Shown: piece after piece, positions 23,471 to 33,719 of the stretch | How positions within the stretch are numbered: the stretch's first letter is position 1 | Layout: the number at the start of each line of letters is the position of its first letter | DNA from: Gracilaria vermiculophylla | Taxonomy: Eukaryota > Rhodophyta > Florideophyceae > Gracilariales > Gracilariaceae | Reading direction: 5' to 3' | DNA length: 64,000 nt | NCBI GenBank assembly: GCA_019155205.2 | Contig: JAHNZQ020000049.1 | Span: forward strand, 785,019 to 849,018 | Program-made: the position numbers and the translations under genes | The notes under the pieces: generated by a model | What the model was told of the DNA's origin: nothing | Seen by the model: the letters and a program-made list of their open reading frames with translations, nothing else | Database searches by the model: none

Positions 23471-24440
23471 TGCCCTTTCGATCGGTACGGGAGACACACA
23501 GAGAGGATTTTGATGTGTATCAAGTGCTTCTCCAGTCATAGAGTTTGTGAAGATATCAGCTCGATTCTTCTCAGATGACACATGTAAAATTTAAATCATT
23601 CCCTGACTGACTGCGTCAAGGACATTGTTATATCGTATCTCAATGTGTTGGAACTTACGAGCCCAAAGTTCGTTTGACTCCATGAAATAGCTCCAATACT
23701 GTCTTGAAACAGAGTAATACGGTAGTGCAGATCAAAACCAATTTCAACTATAACGTTTCTAACCTTCTTTAGCTGTAACAATCTAGAAGAGTCCAGGTTA
23801 TTCTAGGCTGTTCTCGACGCATGCCTGCAAGGCATATTTAGCGTGGCATTTATGTTTTTAGTTTTTATTTTGCTTGTAGAATTTTATGTTGCATAGCTGT
23901 AACGCATATAGAGGTTTCTAGTTAGTGTTCTAGAAGATTTTAGAGCAATTAAGGAGCAACTAGCTAGTATATTTGATATTTCTGATTATGCCACCTTTTA
24001 GGCGGGTATAATTCTCTATATAAGAGGTCATGGATGTCAAGCAGGGGCACCAACACCCAACCAACGATTATTCATCAACGAAAGTCATCATTTGAGTTTA
24101 TTTCTCCTGTCTTCCTTTCCCCCAACTGGTCTTTCGTTTCATTAGCTGCTTGATACGCTCCGATATAGTATAAAATTCAGCTTCGGTGTTTGAGAGAGCT
24201 GTAGACTTCAGAGTCTTAAAGCTTCAAGTTATTGGAACTTCACCAATCGTAATCGCGATTCCCCCGTGAGATCTCCGTTTGGAAAGATCGCGGCCCCAAT
24301 CTGCATCGGATCAAGATGAAATAGCCATCGAAACTCCGCGGAGAATGATTAATCTGTAAATCTTTGTAGCACTGAGATACCGAATGAATTTCTTCAGACA
24401 TTGCCACTAGTGAGCAAAGGATTCGATGAAAACTTACCAA
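23471..24440 (-). pseudogene. copia-2 RNase H, split by a solo LTR
   Basis: The C-terminal part (23,471-23,773) reads LKKVRNVIVEIGFDL, LFQDSIGAISW and then a degraded ADIFT-like end. The N-terminal part (about 24,142-24,310) reads DWGRDLSKRRSHGG and KSTALSNTEAEFYTIS, the copia RNase H pattern. The two parts are separated by the solo LTR at 23,774-24,141. Removing it with one TTAGC restores a continuous frame (AEFYTIS...IKQLKKVRN). RNase H would degrade template RNA during reverse transcription. Confidence 0.75.
23774..24141 (+). mobile_element. solo LTR with 5-bp target duplication TTAGC
   Basis: 368 bp starting TGTAACAATCTAG and ending TTTCGTTTCA, flanked on both sides by TTAGC (23,769-23,773 and 24,142-24,146). 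It carries a promoter-like CTATATAAG at 24,016-24,024, and TTCTAGAAG motifs. No internal element sequence remains, so it is a solo LTR left by recombination, of a family not otherwise seen in this window. It interrupts the RNase H of copia-2. Confidence 0.85.
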
Positions 24441-25500
24441 GCATGGACACTGCTGTAGTCATGTTGGGATGTGTGTGAGTACTGAGATGTAACAAAGAAC
24501 CTGAAACTTCTTCGTATGGGATTTGCATCATCTCAAGACGTTCGGATGCATTTTGGCATAAAACAGGGTCATACAGACAGTGTGTCTGGGGTAGCGGTGT
24601 ACGCAGTGGAAGGGCAGTGTCCATGTGACAGAGGCTGATGATTATCTGAATGAGAGGACGTGGATGCACTATGATGCCGTTGGAACTTTTTGCAGCAGAC
24701 ACACTGAGATAGAGATCGGTTCGGCCAAGATCGGAAATATCATACTGAGTATGGAGTGTCTCTTTCACCCAAACCGTCAAGTGAGCAGGGCCAAGAATTC
24801 TGAGATCATCCACATAAAGTAAGCAAGGATGATGATGGTTTTGGGAACTGGTCCCAAGAATAAAAACACCACCAGCAGACGATAATAATGTGTAGCCAAT
24901 GAAATGCAAAAACAAAGAGAGGTTTTCAAACCACATTCGCCGGGCTTCACGGGCGCTATATAGAGAATTTACGAGTTTCATGACTCGATCAATAGCTTTA
25001 GAGACGTCCTTGATGACAGGGAGCTTAATCCATACCGGGTTTGCAGGGGGCATCGCAGCGTGCAGAAAGGCGTCTTTCAAATGGATGTGCTGGCGATTCC
25101 ATTTCATAGCCGTAGAGAGAACTATAATGATACAAAAGATTTTAAAGTTCAACACCGGAGCATAAACGCTCTTTGTCACAGAAGCCCTTAAAATTTCCCC
25201 GAGCAACTAAACGAGCCTTAAAACGCAAGGGCTGTCCATGATGACCTCATTTCATGCGAAAGATAAATCCGGGAGGGATGGGCTGGCTATGATCAGGAGA
25301 CTCATCATAATTGGTGCCAAGGTTGTAGATTGTCTCGAATTCGGTGCGTATGGCTTTCAGCCAATGGGCAGCTTCAGGATAAGTAAACGCCTGACGTAGG
25401 GTGGGCTCGTCAGAAGCGCCGATGGATTCAAAGAGTGCAAAAACCGCGTTTTCCACTTTGGTTTTGAAATGAGAGGCAAATTTTAATGTAGGTTGTGCAG
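24394..25500 (-). pseudogene. copia-2 reverse transcriptase
   Basis: The N-terminal piece (25,247-25,500) reads EPTLRQAFTYPEAAHWLKAI, the usual start of the RVT_2 domain. The main piece (24,394-25,206) has HIHLKDAFLHAAMPPANPVW, LVNSLYSAREARRMWFEN (the 'LYGLKQAPR.W' region) and the catalytic LLYVDDLRILG, followed by the DLGRTDLYLSV segment and the region before RNase H (SGSLLHLSTHTHPNMTTAVS). The YVDD active site is intact. A frameshift or stop separates the two pieces near 25,210-25,246. Confidence 0.85.
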
Positions 25501-25504
25501 TACA

Positions 25505-25790
25505 ATGCTTTGATAGACTTAAATAAACGGAATCTTCTTTTTATCTCGAACACTCGGCTTGAATTCTTTCTTCCGTCAAACGTAGTGTTAGAACCGTTCT
25601 TATATTGTATCCTACATCATTTCTACTATATAGTATAGTTCTATATCTTTTCTATTATAATCAATAAAAATGCAGATTATGTTCTTCTATAGAATCTTCT
25701 AGAAACTTCCAGATACTTCTAGCTGTATACTTTGTTCAAGAAGCTTCTATTTGCTTCTACAACATATTTTCCCAATTCGGGGTAGTAAAT
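25505..25790. repeat. AT-rich insertion-like tract with heat-shock-element-like array
   Basis: Strongly AT-rich and non-coding, between coding parts of copia-2 pol. It contains TGTTAGAACC (25,586) and CTACAACA (ending 25,764), which look like LTR ends on either strand, and an array GAA-tc-TTC-ta-GAA-ac-TTC at 25,692-25,709. No flanking duplication was found, so calling it a solo LTR is uncertain. Confidence 0.45.
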
Positions 25791-25799
25791 GGAAGGCTT

Positions 25800-27018
25800 C
25801 TCAGGGTAATGGGTAAGCCCTGTACTGATACCATTATCAGAGGAGCTTGGGACGTCATGAGTGGTTAAAGAAGATGAAGGCAAAGGGAATCTTGTAGGGC
25901 GCGGATCGAAAGAGAAGTTTGGAACATCATATACGGCGAAAGGATATGTGGGTGAAGGGGGTCTAGTAAAGTAGTATGCGGATCAAAGAAGGGGCTTAGA
26001 ACATTATTATTGAAACCAAAAGTAATGCTGATGCCAGTTGTGGAGCTTTATGGAATGGCTGAAGGTGGAGAGGAAGGAGAATCATTGATAAGAAAAAGCC
26101 CAGGGACCTCATCTTCAAGAAAACAAACATGATTAGTGATTATGGCACCGTTAGTAATTAGAATTTTGTACATACGTCCATAGATGTGTCCATAATGGAT
26201 GACTTCTGTGAGGAGAGTTTGTGTCTTCTTTCTGGTTTGGGTGCTTTCCCCAACAAGTGCGTGGCACCCAAACTTATGGAGATGTTGACATCCTGAGGGT
26301 GCTGCAGGAGTAAGTGCACGAAAGTAATGCAATCTGTACCTCAGTGAAAGATAATACTCTTGCAAAAGACGACATATTGAAGAGCATCAGTCCAGAATGA
26401 GAGCAGTACATGAGCTTGGCTTAGGCAGACTTGTATCGGCCGAATGGGGACAGCAATGAGAGGTTCAGCGAGACAATTGGACGAAGGTGTGTGTGCATAA
26501 GTGGTGATAATTTCGATTCCGAGGCGTTTAGGGGCCTTCTGTGCCTTCTAATATTCCGATCCTCCGTCGGAGTGACATGTGTCGACACTTTGGTTGGACT
26601 GACGTTCAAAAAAATTCACGTATTCAATAACTACATCAGAAGCATTTGATGTGGGACGGAGTGGGGCGGCAAATAAGTATCGAGTGTTTTCGTCAACGAT
26701 AACGGGACAGTAGGCGTGCTCACCCTCAGACTCTGATCCAAAAAAGATAAGGTCAGAATGAAGGTCCCCAGGCCTATCAGCAGATGTCAGAAAACCTTGA
26801 AAGCTTCGCCAAAATTTTCCCCGAGCGCAAGGAATTCAATCTATTGCGGATTTGCCAACTGCAAATAGCACATTCTTTTGAAATAGTTTCTTCATTTCTG
26901 CCTTCGTGGCTGTATGTCCTAGCTTGTTATGCCACAACGAGATATTCGAAGATGTTAATTTGACCTCTCCTGCAATTGGGCGACGCTTCGGAGTCCGAAT
27001 TGTCAAAGTCATAGGCAT
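25800..27018 (-). pseudogene. copia-2 pre-integrase and integrase
   Basis: The pre-integrase domain (26,836-27,018) contains ISLWHNKLGHTATKAEM and IPCARGK. The integrase core (about 26,560-26,750, in an adjacent frame) reads DLIFFGSESEGEHAYCPV, then IVDENTRYLFAAPL with the first Asp and CHSDGGSEY with the second. After this come decayed C-terminal and linker sequences (to about 25,800), with NNNVLSPFFDPHTTLLDP. The motifs match copia-1. Integrase would insert element DNA; frameshifts make it non-functional here. Confidence 0.8.
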
Positions 27019-27439
27019 GAAGGGACAAGGAGTTGGTATCCCTTACGGTAGCCATGGCGTCATCAGCGCTTATAATGTCTGGAACACAAGCTATCATAGC
27101 CGTCGTTTGTGGGCGAGTGGCAAAATGGAGTGAATGCGAGGCAGAAGATCAATGTACCGGAATGAAGTATAATCCATCCAAGCGCTTTGGTGCGCTACCA
27201 GTGATGCGTAGGATGTCATCCAGGTCAATGATATGTGCTACTGTCGGGAGAAAGAGCACAGCAAGTTTTTGGCAGTGACAGCAGTGATGGAGAGAAGAAT
27301 AATAGCAATATTGCTGGACATGAGTGTGTTGCCGAGTGATATTTTTAGATCATTTCCTCCATGCGACCAAGCAACCGACCTAATACCTCTTTCAGTAGCA
27401 GTGATTTACGAATTGTCTCCTATGGCAATATGCAAATTG

Positions 27440-28366
27440 CACTAGTGGCATTGTGACAAGTTCTCCGAAGATGACGTTAAGTGCGCGGTGGAACTGGAAT
27501 CCAGCATCAGGACAGTGTCCTGAGTATTTTGCAGAGCCCCAACTCGTGGTCGTGAAACTGCTGCACGATTGGAGATTTTCTTAGAGCTTGTATCACTTTC
27601 CAACTCTTTGGTGGGGCTGGCTTCCGTTTCTTTTTGGATCGATGACCCGATGTGCTAGAAAGTGAATCTTTGAAGAGTTTTAATTTGTTTTCGGAATTCA
27701 AAGGGTTTTAGTAGCACTTGTTAGTTGTGTGATTGCCTTTGCCAAAAATGGCTCACTTTGGTTTCGCAGCAAAGTCTCGCTTAGAATTGTAGGAGGCCAA
27801 GGTTTGAACTTCATCAAGGAGTCTGGCAGATACACTATCCTGTGTCATATGCTCTGCCGTAATGGTATTCATGACTGCACAGACGGGTTTCAGCTCAGTC
27901 GGAGTAATAGAGTATACCAGGAGAGCAATACAGAGCTCAGCTGGCAACCTGGTGTCCATGGAAGTGAGTTGTTCTATGATACTAGCCATTGTTTTGATAT
28001 GGCGTCCAATGTCCTGCTTGGTATCGGAATATCTCACGATTATGAGGTCGCACATCTTCACAATGCGAGAGGGGGTAGAAGTTGACGCACAACGATCATT
28101 CAGTAGTTTAAACATTTTGTACGGATTTCCATTTTCGCTCAGTGCAACACGGAATGCTTCGTCTGTATAAGCCAAAATAATATGTCCACTGGCTTTCTTC
28201 TTGTTGAACTCCTTTTCGGCTTTCTTCTCTTCATCTGCGAAGGGATTTCGAGCCTGAAACAGAACATTTCCAATACCTTTTGCATTGCACGCAGCATCAA
28301 TCTGTATCCTGCAGAGTTTATAGTGCTGCTACTCATCAAACGCTGAAACTTGAAATCTTCATCCAT
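27440..28366 (-). pseudogene. copia-2 gag with zinc knuckle
   Basis: The first Met of the gag reading is near 28,366 (MDEDFKFQRLMSSS); an alternative is the ATG inside the primer-binding site at about 28,489. After a frameshift the UBN2-type Gag core runs at 27,753-28,175 (YKMFKLLNDRCASTSTPSR, QDIGRHIKTMASIIEQLTSM, CAVMNTITAEH). After a stop comes a zinc-knuckle remnant (FGKGNHTTNKCY, about 27,720-27,750). Decayed protease sequence follows at about 27,440-27,500. Confidence 0.75.
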
Positions 28367-28479
28367 CAGATTTCACTTCTATAGACAGATAACGTTTTAC
28401 GCTGAAAACAAAAGGGAAATGGATATTCGGAGTCAAAGAAAAGATGAGTTTATGGAACAAAGACTCACGTTTGACGTGG

Positions 28480-28494
28480 GCTGGGCCCATAAAC
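28480..28494 (-). other. copia-2 primer-binding site (initiator tRNA-Met half-molecule type)
   Basis: The plus strand reads GCTGGGCCCATAAAC directly next to the 5' LTR (28,495). Apart from one extra A it equals the anticodon stem-loop of eukaryotic initiator tRNA-Met (GCTGGGCCCATAAC). Drosophila copia is known to prime from a 5' half of this tRNA. Confidence 0.7.
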
Positions 28495-28738
28495 TAACAG
28501 CACGAGTACGAGTGAGGTATCAAATGCCAGTCAAGCAAGAAAACAAGAAAAACGGAGTTGAGGACTGTTGACCAGGAGATTGAGGTCAACACTCCCCCTT
28601 TATACTGTCAGAAAACGTACGTGAGCATATATTGTCTAATTTATATGGCAACGTAATTATATATAAGTACCAAAAGAAAACAACAGAAGAAAAGTCACAT
28701 AAAAAACACAAATACAGACGTGAAAAGACTCCAAATAC

Positions 28739-29056
28739 TATGAATTTGTCGACAAAGATGAAATAGAACGACACAATTCGCCTTAAACAAAATTCACGTG
28801 GGCAGTACACCTTGTGTGCGAGGTAGTTGTTTATTTGGATCCCTCTTTATTGCAATGAGTCTAGAGTTTATATGCACTTCAGCAGCGCAATTATTTCATA
28901 GATGTAGGACAGCATATGAGAATAAATTCCAGAAGAGGCATGAATAACTAGTGGGAAAGGAGGAGAGGAAATAATAATGCAAATAATGGGAGGGGAGAGG
29001 AATTATTTAGGGTGAAAGGAGAAGGCTGTCTCATATCCTTCAACCCACCATTCATA
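28739..29056 (-). repeat. copia-3 3' LTR
   Basis: 318 bp, the partner of 33,720-34,050, with inverted ends TATGAAT and ATTCATA. The outer flank AATAC is the target duplication, and beyond it lies the copia-2 LTR. Confidence 0.85.
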
Positions 29057-29162
29057 CTCCCCCGAATAAACCAAGTTAACCAATTGGTTTCTTGGAATCG
29101 TTGACAAGACACTTGCTGAAGTCAACGGAAATGCGACCAGAGTATAGAGTAAGCTGGAGACT

Positions 29163-29700
29163 CTATCCAAGAGGACTGTCTCGCTTAGTCATAGGATCTG
29201 CGAGATTGAACTTACCCGGTATCCAGATAATTTTGTCGATTGCTCCAATCTCAAAGTCGTATCGAAGAGATGCAAATTCACCCTTAATGGTCTTGTCTGT
29301 AGGCAAAAGTTTCGTAAAAATGGTGACAAATAAATCCTTGGTGTCCACAATGACATACAGTCCAACATTAACTCCAAACAGCTTACTACAAGCATTCTTC
29401 AACAACATGCCTTCATCAGCAGCAGCACTCGTCCCAAGGACCTCAGCAGAGGCAACTGACTTCACTGGTCTCTTTTCGAGTTTGGATAACCAAGTTGGGG
29501 CATGAAAAACTGCACCGGTAGAAAGATTTCCAATCATTAGTCCAGTTATCATTCCAAGTTGTCCTTTTTTCGTCAGTCTTGCTGGCATCAGCAAAGCATA
29601 CAATGTTCAAAGGAAATGTCCCTTTGCTTTCCGGGCGTTCACACTGCGTCATAGTCCCAAGTTCCTTAATACCACGCACAAGTGTGTTTTGGAATACCAA
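29163..29700 (-). pseudogene. copia-3 RNase H
   Basis: The frame starting at 29,700 reads PLNIVCFADASKTDEK. After a frameshift at about 29,580 the second frame continues with KGQLGMITGLMIGNLSTG, SVASAEVLGTSAAADEGM, LYVIVDTKDLF, GEFASLRYDFEIGAI and WIPGKFNLADPMTK. This is the C-terminal RNase H region (D in FADAS, E in SAEV, D in VDTKDL, and the final NLADPMTK that precedes the end of copia pol). One frameshift is the only visible lesion in this part. Confidence 0.8.
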
Positions 29701-29805
29701 ATCTCAAACAGTCGCAGGAGGGGATCTTTGCTAAAGATATTTCGCAGCAAATACACAGAAAGGAGAGGAAATTACACCAATCCAACACAACTTACCATTA
29801 GTGCT

Positions 29806-30376
29806 CTAATAGTGGGCTCTCTCAATCTCATTGAGGCTTTCATGTGGTTGTTTACGCCGTGAACGGTCAATGGATATCTCTGTTATGTCGTCAAGTTTCT
29901 TGTCTGAAGACACAGTCACGACCACGTTATCACCCTGATCAATCTTCAATCCATAAAACTCGAAGCAAACCGGTCCATAAACGATCGTTCCTAGCTTCAA
30001 ATGGGAGCGGATGTGCGCCACCAGACTCTTGGTTGGCAATAAAGGAGCAGCAATGAGAATATCGTCATCAACCTTAGCCGCAACAAGTGAAAGCTCACCA
30101 CCAGACCTCGTAAAGAATAATGAGGTACTTCAGGAAGTTGTTGTAGTCCGTAATCATACAGACAATCATCACTTGCTGCTTTCCACTTAGAATTAGCTTT
30201 TACAAGTCCATATGAGGCTGTCAAGAGCAGCCAATAGAACTTCACGCGAGACTCAGACTCCTTCGGGGGGCGTACATAGACATCACGTGTACTGGCTCCA
30301 CTCTGCAGGAACGCCGAATTAAAATCAACCTTAGAAAGAGGACATGATAGCGTAGTAGCAACACTGCATACTAGTC
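29806..30376 (-). pseudogene. copia-3 reverse transcriptase middle
   Basis: Directly downstream of the 571-residue frame, after its stop at 30,378-30,380. The sequence reads KVDFNSAFLQSGASTRDVYV, a copia RT first-Asp motif in which Asn follows Phe, then LLTASYGLVKANSKWKAASDD. After a frame change comes KVDDDILIAAPLLPTKS, with the second Asp pair, and FEFYGLKIDQGDNVVVTV. At least one stop and one frameshift are present. It links to the RT start (YKVKSNDNGQLYIKARIVPH) encoded at the end of the upstream frame. Confidence 0.75.
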
Positions 30377-30377
30377 G

Positions 30378-32093
30378 CTAGCCAATCGGAGAACAGCTGT
30401 TCGAGTCAGTTTTCAGCACTGACTTCATACGGTCACGGTTGCCGTGAGGAACGATCCGAGCCTTGATGTACAGCTGTCCGTTGTCATTTGATTTGACCTT
30501 GTACAGTGTGGGGCTTGAAATGATGCTCGCAAACTTGGGTATCTCGGTCACATGAACTTTCTTCGCATGGTCCAAGCATGATTTCTCTTGCGCAACATAC
30601 GCATTGTGAAGCACGAAACTCGATAGACCCTGAGCCTGATATGATGTGAATTCCTTGAAGCCAAAATGGTCGCGATATTGTTTCACAACTGACTCGCTTT
30701 CACTGGATAGTTCACAAGTCGAAGTTATCTCAACAATACTTGCTATGGCTTTACGTTCGCTCTCAGTTTCACAACGGTCAGGGCCATTGTGAACAACTTG
30801 ATATTGTTCTTTCTTCATATCCATTGTTTCACTGTCGCCATTGTCGTAGCGGATGGTATGTGTACCAGTACGAGAATTGTGGTGGGCAACAGTTCCTTTA
30901 TAAAACTTGTTATCATCTGGCAAGAATACTTTCACACGATCTCCAACGTTCCAGGAAACATTTCCAATGAGCTGGGCAGGTTGAATATCATTGCAGTTGA
31001 CATCCACACCTGTTGTGTCAGCAGTTTCAATGGGTTGCGCAGGTTGAATTTCGTCACAATTGACATCATCACCTGTTGTGATAACAGTGTCTTCGGCATC
31101 ATTGTCATTGGCATCATCACATGTTTTGTCAACAGCGTCTTCAGCATCATTATCTGATAAAATGTCATCCTCGGTAGTAAAAGGTTGAGTAATAGACATA
31201 TCTTCAACAACTTCATCCTTGTTCTCATCAACAAGAGCATCTAAGTCATCATTCGTAACTTGTAACTGCCTGGCGAGAGATCCATTCTCAAATGCAATAC
31301 GAACATCTTCAAGAGCAGCAGCGCCAATCTTTCCTCGCTTTCCAGGGTAAGTGATACATTGGGCATCAGCATTTACAGACAATACTTCCTTTGGACCAAT
31401 CCACTTCCCCCCTTTTTGATGACTCAACCTGACGTACAAATCCACAAGTTCACCAACAGAAATGGGCGGTAGCTTCATAGTCTTTGATCTCAATATCACA
31501 TGGAGTTTGCGTTTTGCTTTAAGCACATTGTGTGCCTCGATCAGGTTAGGAGGGACTTGAAGCATAACACGAATATCAACCAGAGGGATTGTATAGCCCT
31601 TTGCAAGCTCATAGGCATTTACAACATCATTTCCATAAAGGTTGTTGGCAATGCGAAATACTTGCTGAACAACCATTTGGTCTGTTGAGTCAGAAGTAGA
31701 GTTGCACTCCTTAATTTGCACGAAAATGTCACGGAGTACACGATGTTTCGATTCTAACACATTCTTGTTGTGTCGTCGCGATGGTACAGGGAGTACCTTA
31801 ATACCCATTGAATCAGCATACTCTTGAAATTCATCTGTGATGCAGGGTTGATCGGCAAGGAGAGATTTCGGATAGCCATACTGAGATACCCAGATCATTT
31901 CAAAATGATCAATTGCTTCACGAACAGACCTAGTTGTAACGATATCACCTTGATACAGACGAGTAGATGAATCCATAAGGTGTAAAATAACATGCTTGTC
32001 GAGAAATACATGATCTAAACACACACAGTCATTGAAAGAGCTACTCAAAACATGTAAAGAAACCTTTCGCATATCCTCCGGCACATCGGTCAC
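30378..32093 (-). CDS. copia-3 pol: integrase, acidic repeats, Tudor-like domain, start of RT (571 residues)
   Basis: A long open frame. Residues 1-160 are an integrase core with HLMDSSTRLY (first Asp), LLADQPCITDEF (second Asp) and NKNVLESKHRVLRDIF (Glu); its zinc-binding region is just upstream in another frame (VRKHVCGHV...VCHHCK). The C-terminal integrase part has PPISVGELVDLYVR and GKWIGPKEVLSV. Then comes an acidic stretch with imperfect repeats of DDVNCDEIQPAQ. About residues 380-432 (30,800-30,955) read WNVGDRVKVFLPDDNKFYKG, then TIRYDNGDSETMDMKKEQY, which fits a Tudor-like fold. The end is the start of RT (LYIKARIVPHGNRD). It stops at 30,378 where RT should continue, so the polyprotein is truncated. 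Confidence 0.8.
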   Translation of the reverse strand: MTDVPEDMRKVSLHVLSSSFNDCVCLDHVFLDKHVILHLMDSSTRLYQGDIVTTRSVREAIDHFEMIWVSQYGYPKSLLADQPCITDEFQEYADSMGIKVLPVPSRRHNKNVLESKHRVLRDIFVQIKECNSTSDSTDQMVVQQVFRIANNLYGNDVVNAYELAKGYTIPLVDIRVMLQVPPNLIEAHNVLKAKRKLHVILRSKTMKLPPISVGELVDLYVRLSHQKGGKWIGPKEVLSVNADAQCITYPGKRGKIGAAALEDVRIAFENGSLARQLQVTNDDLDALVDENKDEVVEDMSITQPFTTEDDILSDNDAEDAVDKTCDDANDNDAEDTVITTGDDVNCDEIQPAQPIETADTTGVDVNCNDIQPAQLIGNVSWNVGDRVKVFLPDDNKFYKGTVAHHNSRTGTHTIRYDNGDSETMDMKKEQYQVVHNGPDRCETESERKAIASIVEITSTCELSSESESVVKQYRDHFGFKEFTSYQAQGLSSFVLHNAYVAQEKSCLDHAKKVHVTEIPKFASIISSPTLYKVKSNDNGQLYIKARIVPHGNRDRMKSVLKTDSNSCSPIG

Positions 32094-32157
32094 CTTACAA
32101 TGATGGCAAACATTAACGGTTTGATGTAAGTAGGCCTTTATCTCATCAGACCAGATA

Positions 32158-33315
32158 TCATTTCGCTCCAGCAGGATCAGTCTGCATATCTCTTACAGAA
32201 ACATGGCCACAGACGTGCTTACGTACCATATCATCAATGGCCTTGGTTTCTATCCAAGAACGTTGAGACGCTTTGGCAGAGAAGAAGGCAACTGCACAAT
32301 ATGCCTGAGCGCATTCCGAGACAATGCCGAATGCCGAAAGCGAAACATAGGAAAGCAGGTCATGGTCAACCAAAGAAATGGTTATCTGAGCACCAGAATC
32401 ATCAAAGGCTGGTAGTTCCAGTCTGTTGGCATTAATGTGTTGAATATTACAATGCCTTGTAATATTCCGACCAACAACCCATTGGCTCGACCCTTTGATC
32501 ACCAAATGTCTTATGTGAACAGTGTTGCCTTGATCGGACCTGACATCGATCGATACGGAACCAATAATTCGTCTAGGCTTGCTCGCATGATTTCCATTAC
32601 CATATTGCCAATAAGGCCTGTGAGCAATTTCCGTTGGCAGCTCATCAAAAGTACCACAGTAGTTCGTCTTGAGCTTAGAACGTTGAATGTGAAATTCATT
32701 TTCCCCAATACCGGAGTACGGAGCACCATCATCGAGAAGAGGTCCAGTTTCAAAAGAAGAGTCTATATCAAATGATCCACGTGAGCATGCAGTGACCTTA
32801 GCCATATTGAAAGTTACAGCTCCCTTATCAGAAGAATCTTCTTTGGCATCTCTAGATGGCGTATTTGGCTTGAGTTTGCCGTTATCGAGATGGACGGAGT
32901 CCCAGTGACCCCACTTGTGACATTTGCGACATTTTGAATTAAACTTCTTCCTAGCCAACTGCTCAGGTGTCAGCTTTGGCTGGGATAACACAGCACTCAC
33001 AGTAACTGAGGATGATTTTGAGGTTTGCTTAGATTTGCATTGACGCAACAGTCCAGCAATGTATTCATAGAACACACCCATTATAAACTCATCATTGGTT
33101 TTCGGAGTCGCTACAGAAGATGAAGCAGAGTCAGCAATGCTTATTGGAACTTCTTGTTTGGCTTTTGCACTGCCATTGCATGCGGCAAGGATGAAAACCT
33201 TTTGAGAATTGTCAACAGAAACATTACTCAACAACAGAAACGCTGACGAAGCTTCGCACAGGCGAGTTGAATCTGCATACGAATTGAACTTTGACAGTTT
33301 CGCAGCAAAACACAA
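32158..33315 (-). CDS. copia-3 gag C-terminus, zinc knuckle, protease and integrase N-terminus
   Basis: 385-residue frame. It begins in the Gag core (after a -1 frame change from the upstream gag frame) with SSAFLLLSNVSVDNSQKVFI. It then has a basic linker and a zinc knuckle CRKCHKWGHWDSVH (CX2CX4HX4H, with the last Cys of a classical CCHC knuckle replaced by His). The protease shows FETGPLLDDGAPYSGIG (DDGA instead of DSGA), VRHLVIKG-like strands and WVVGRNITRHCNI. It ends with the integrase zinc-binding half VRKHVCGHV. It would be part of a Gag-Pol polyprotein; the gag frame upstream overlaps it in another phase, which could be decay or a programmed frameshift. Confidence 0.75.
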   Translation of the reverse strand: MCFAAKLSKFNSYADSTRLCEASSAFLLLSNVSVDNSQKVFILAACNGSAKAKQEVPISIADSASSSVATPKTNDEFIMGVFYEYIAGLLRQCKSKQTSKSSSVTVSAVLSQPKLTPEQLARKKFNSKCRKCHKWGHWDSVHLDNGKLKPNTPSRDAKEDSSDKGAVTFNMAKVTACSRGSFDIDSSFETGPLLDDGAPYSGIGENEFHIQRSKLKTNYCGTFDELPTEIAHRPYWQYGNGNHASKPRRIIGSVSIDVRSDQGNTVHIRHLVIKGSSQWVVGRNITRHCNIQHINANRLELPAFDDSGAQITISLVDHDLLSYVSLSAFGIVSECAQAYCAVAFFSAKASQRSWIETKAIDDMVRKHVCGHVSVRDMQTDPAGAK

Positions 33316-33718
33316 TTCTCAAACGACTCATTATCATGTCTACGGGTAGACCTTAACCAGTTGAAAAGAGTGTAAATGTCGTTAATCACGGAAAGACCAC
33401 CACGTTTGTGCACGGCATCAACAATAGCTCGTGATCCATTTTCAGACACAAACACATCAAGTGGTACCGAACGAGCTAGATCCCTTGCTCTGCCATACAA
33501 CTGGGATTTCAACACAATTCCTCGCAACGTCTTCAGAATTTTGCCCGACGAGTTATCAGGTAATGTGTCATGATACAGTCTCCACAGAGACACAGCCTCG
33601 GCATATTGCTCTTGAGAACCCTTCCCATCCGTCCACAGAGCACTCTTCAGGTCCCATGAAAACTTGGGTCTCATTGGCAAATCAGCACCTCGGGCAGCAG
33701 AGCCATCTGGGCCCATAA
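33228..33718 (-). CDS. copia-3 gag N-terminus
   Basis: Open frame from the ATG lying inside the primer-binding site (MGPDGSAARGADLPMRPKFS) through KFSWDLKSALWTDGKGSQEQ, LWRLYHDTLPDNSSGKILK, VLKSQLYGRARDLARSV, AIVDAVHKRGGLSVINDIY and RHDNESFEN. The frame is also open upstream into the LTR, so the start is not certain. At about 33,300 the coding sense shifts to the frame of 32,158-33,315. The pattern is that of GalEa-like copia Gag as I recall it. Confidence 0.7.
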
Positions 33719-33719
33719 C
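33707..33719 (-). other. copia-3 primer-binding site, matches initiator tRNA-Met anticodon half
   Basis: The plus strand reads CTGGGCCCATAAC immediately next to the LTR (33,720). This is identical to the anticodon stem-loop of eukaryotic initiator tRNA-Met, ending where the 39-nt half-tRNA used by Drosophila copia ends. Its complement contains the ATG used by the gag frame. Confidence 0.8.

Noticed and set aside
25586..25764. Solo LTR with TGTTAG...CAACA ends
   Set aside because: Ends look right but the flanks (CGTAG and TATTT) give no target duplication; kept only as an insertion-like tract.
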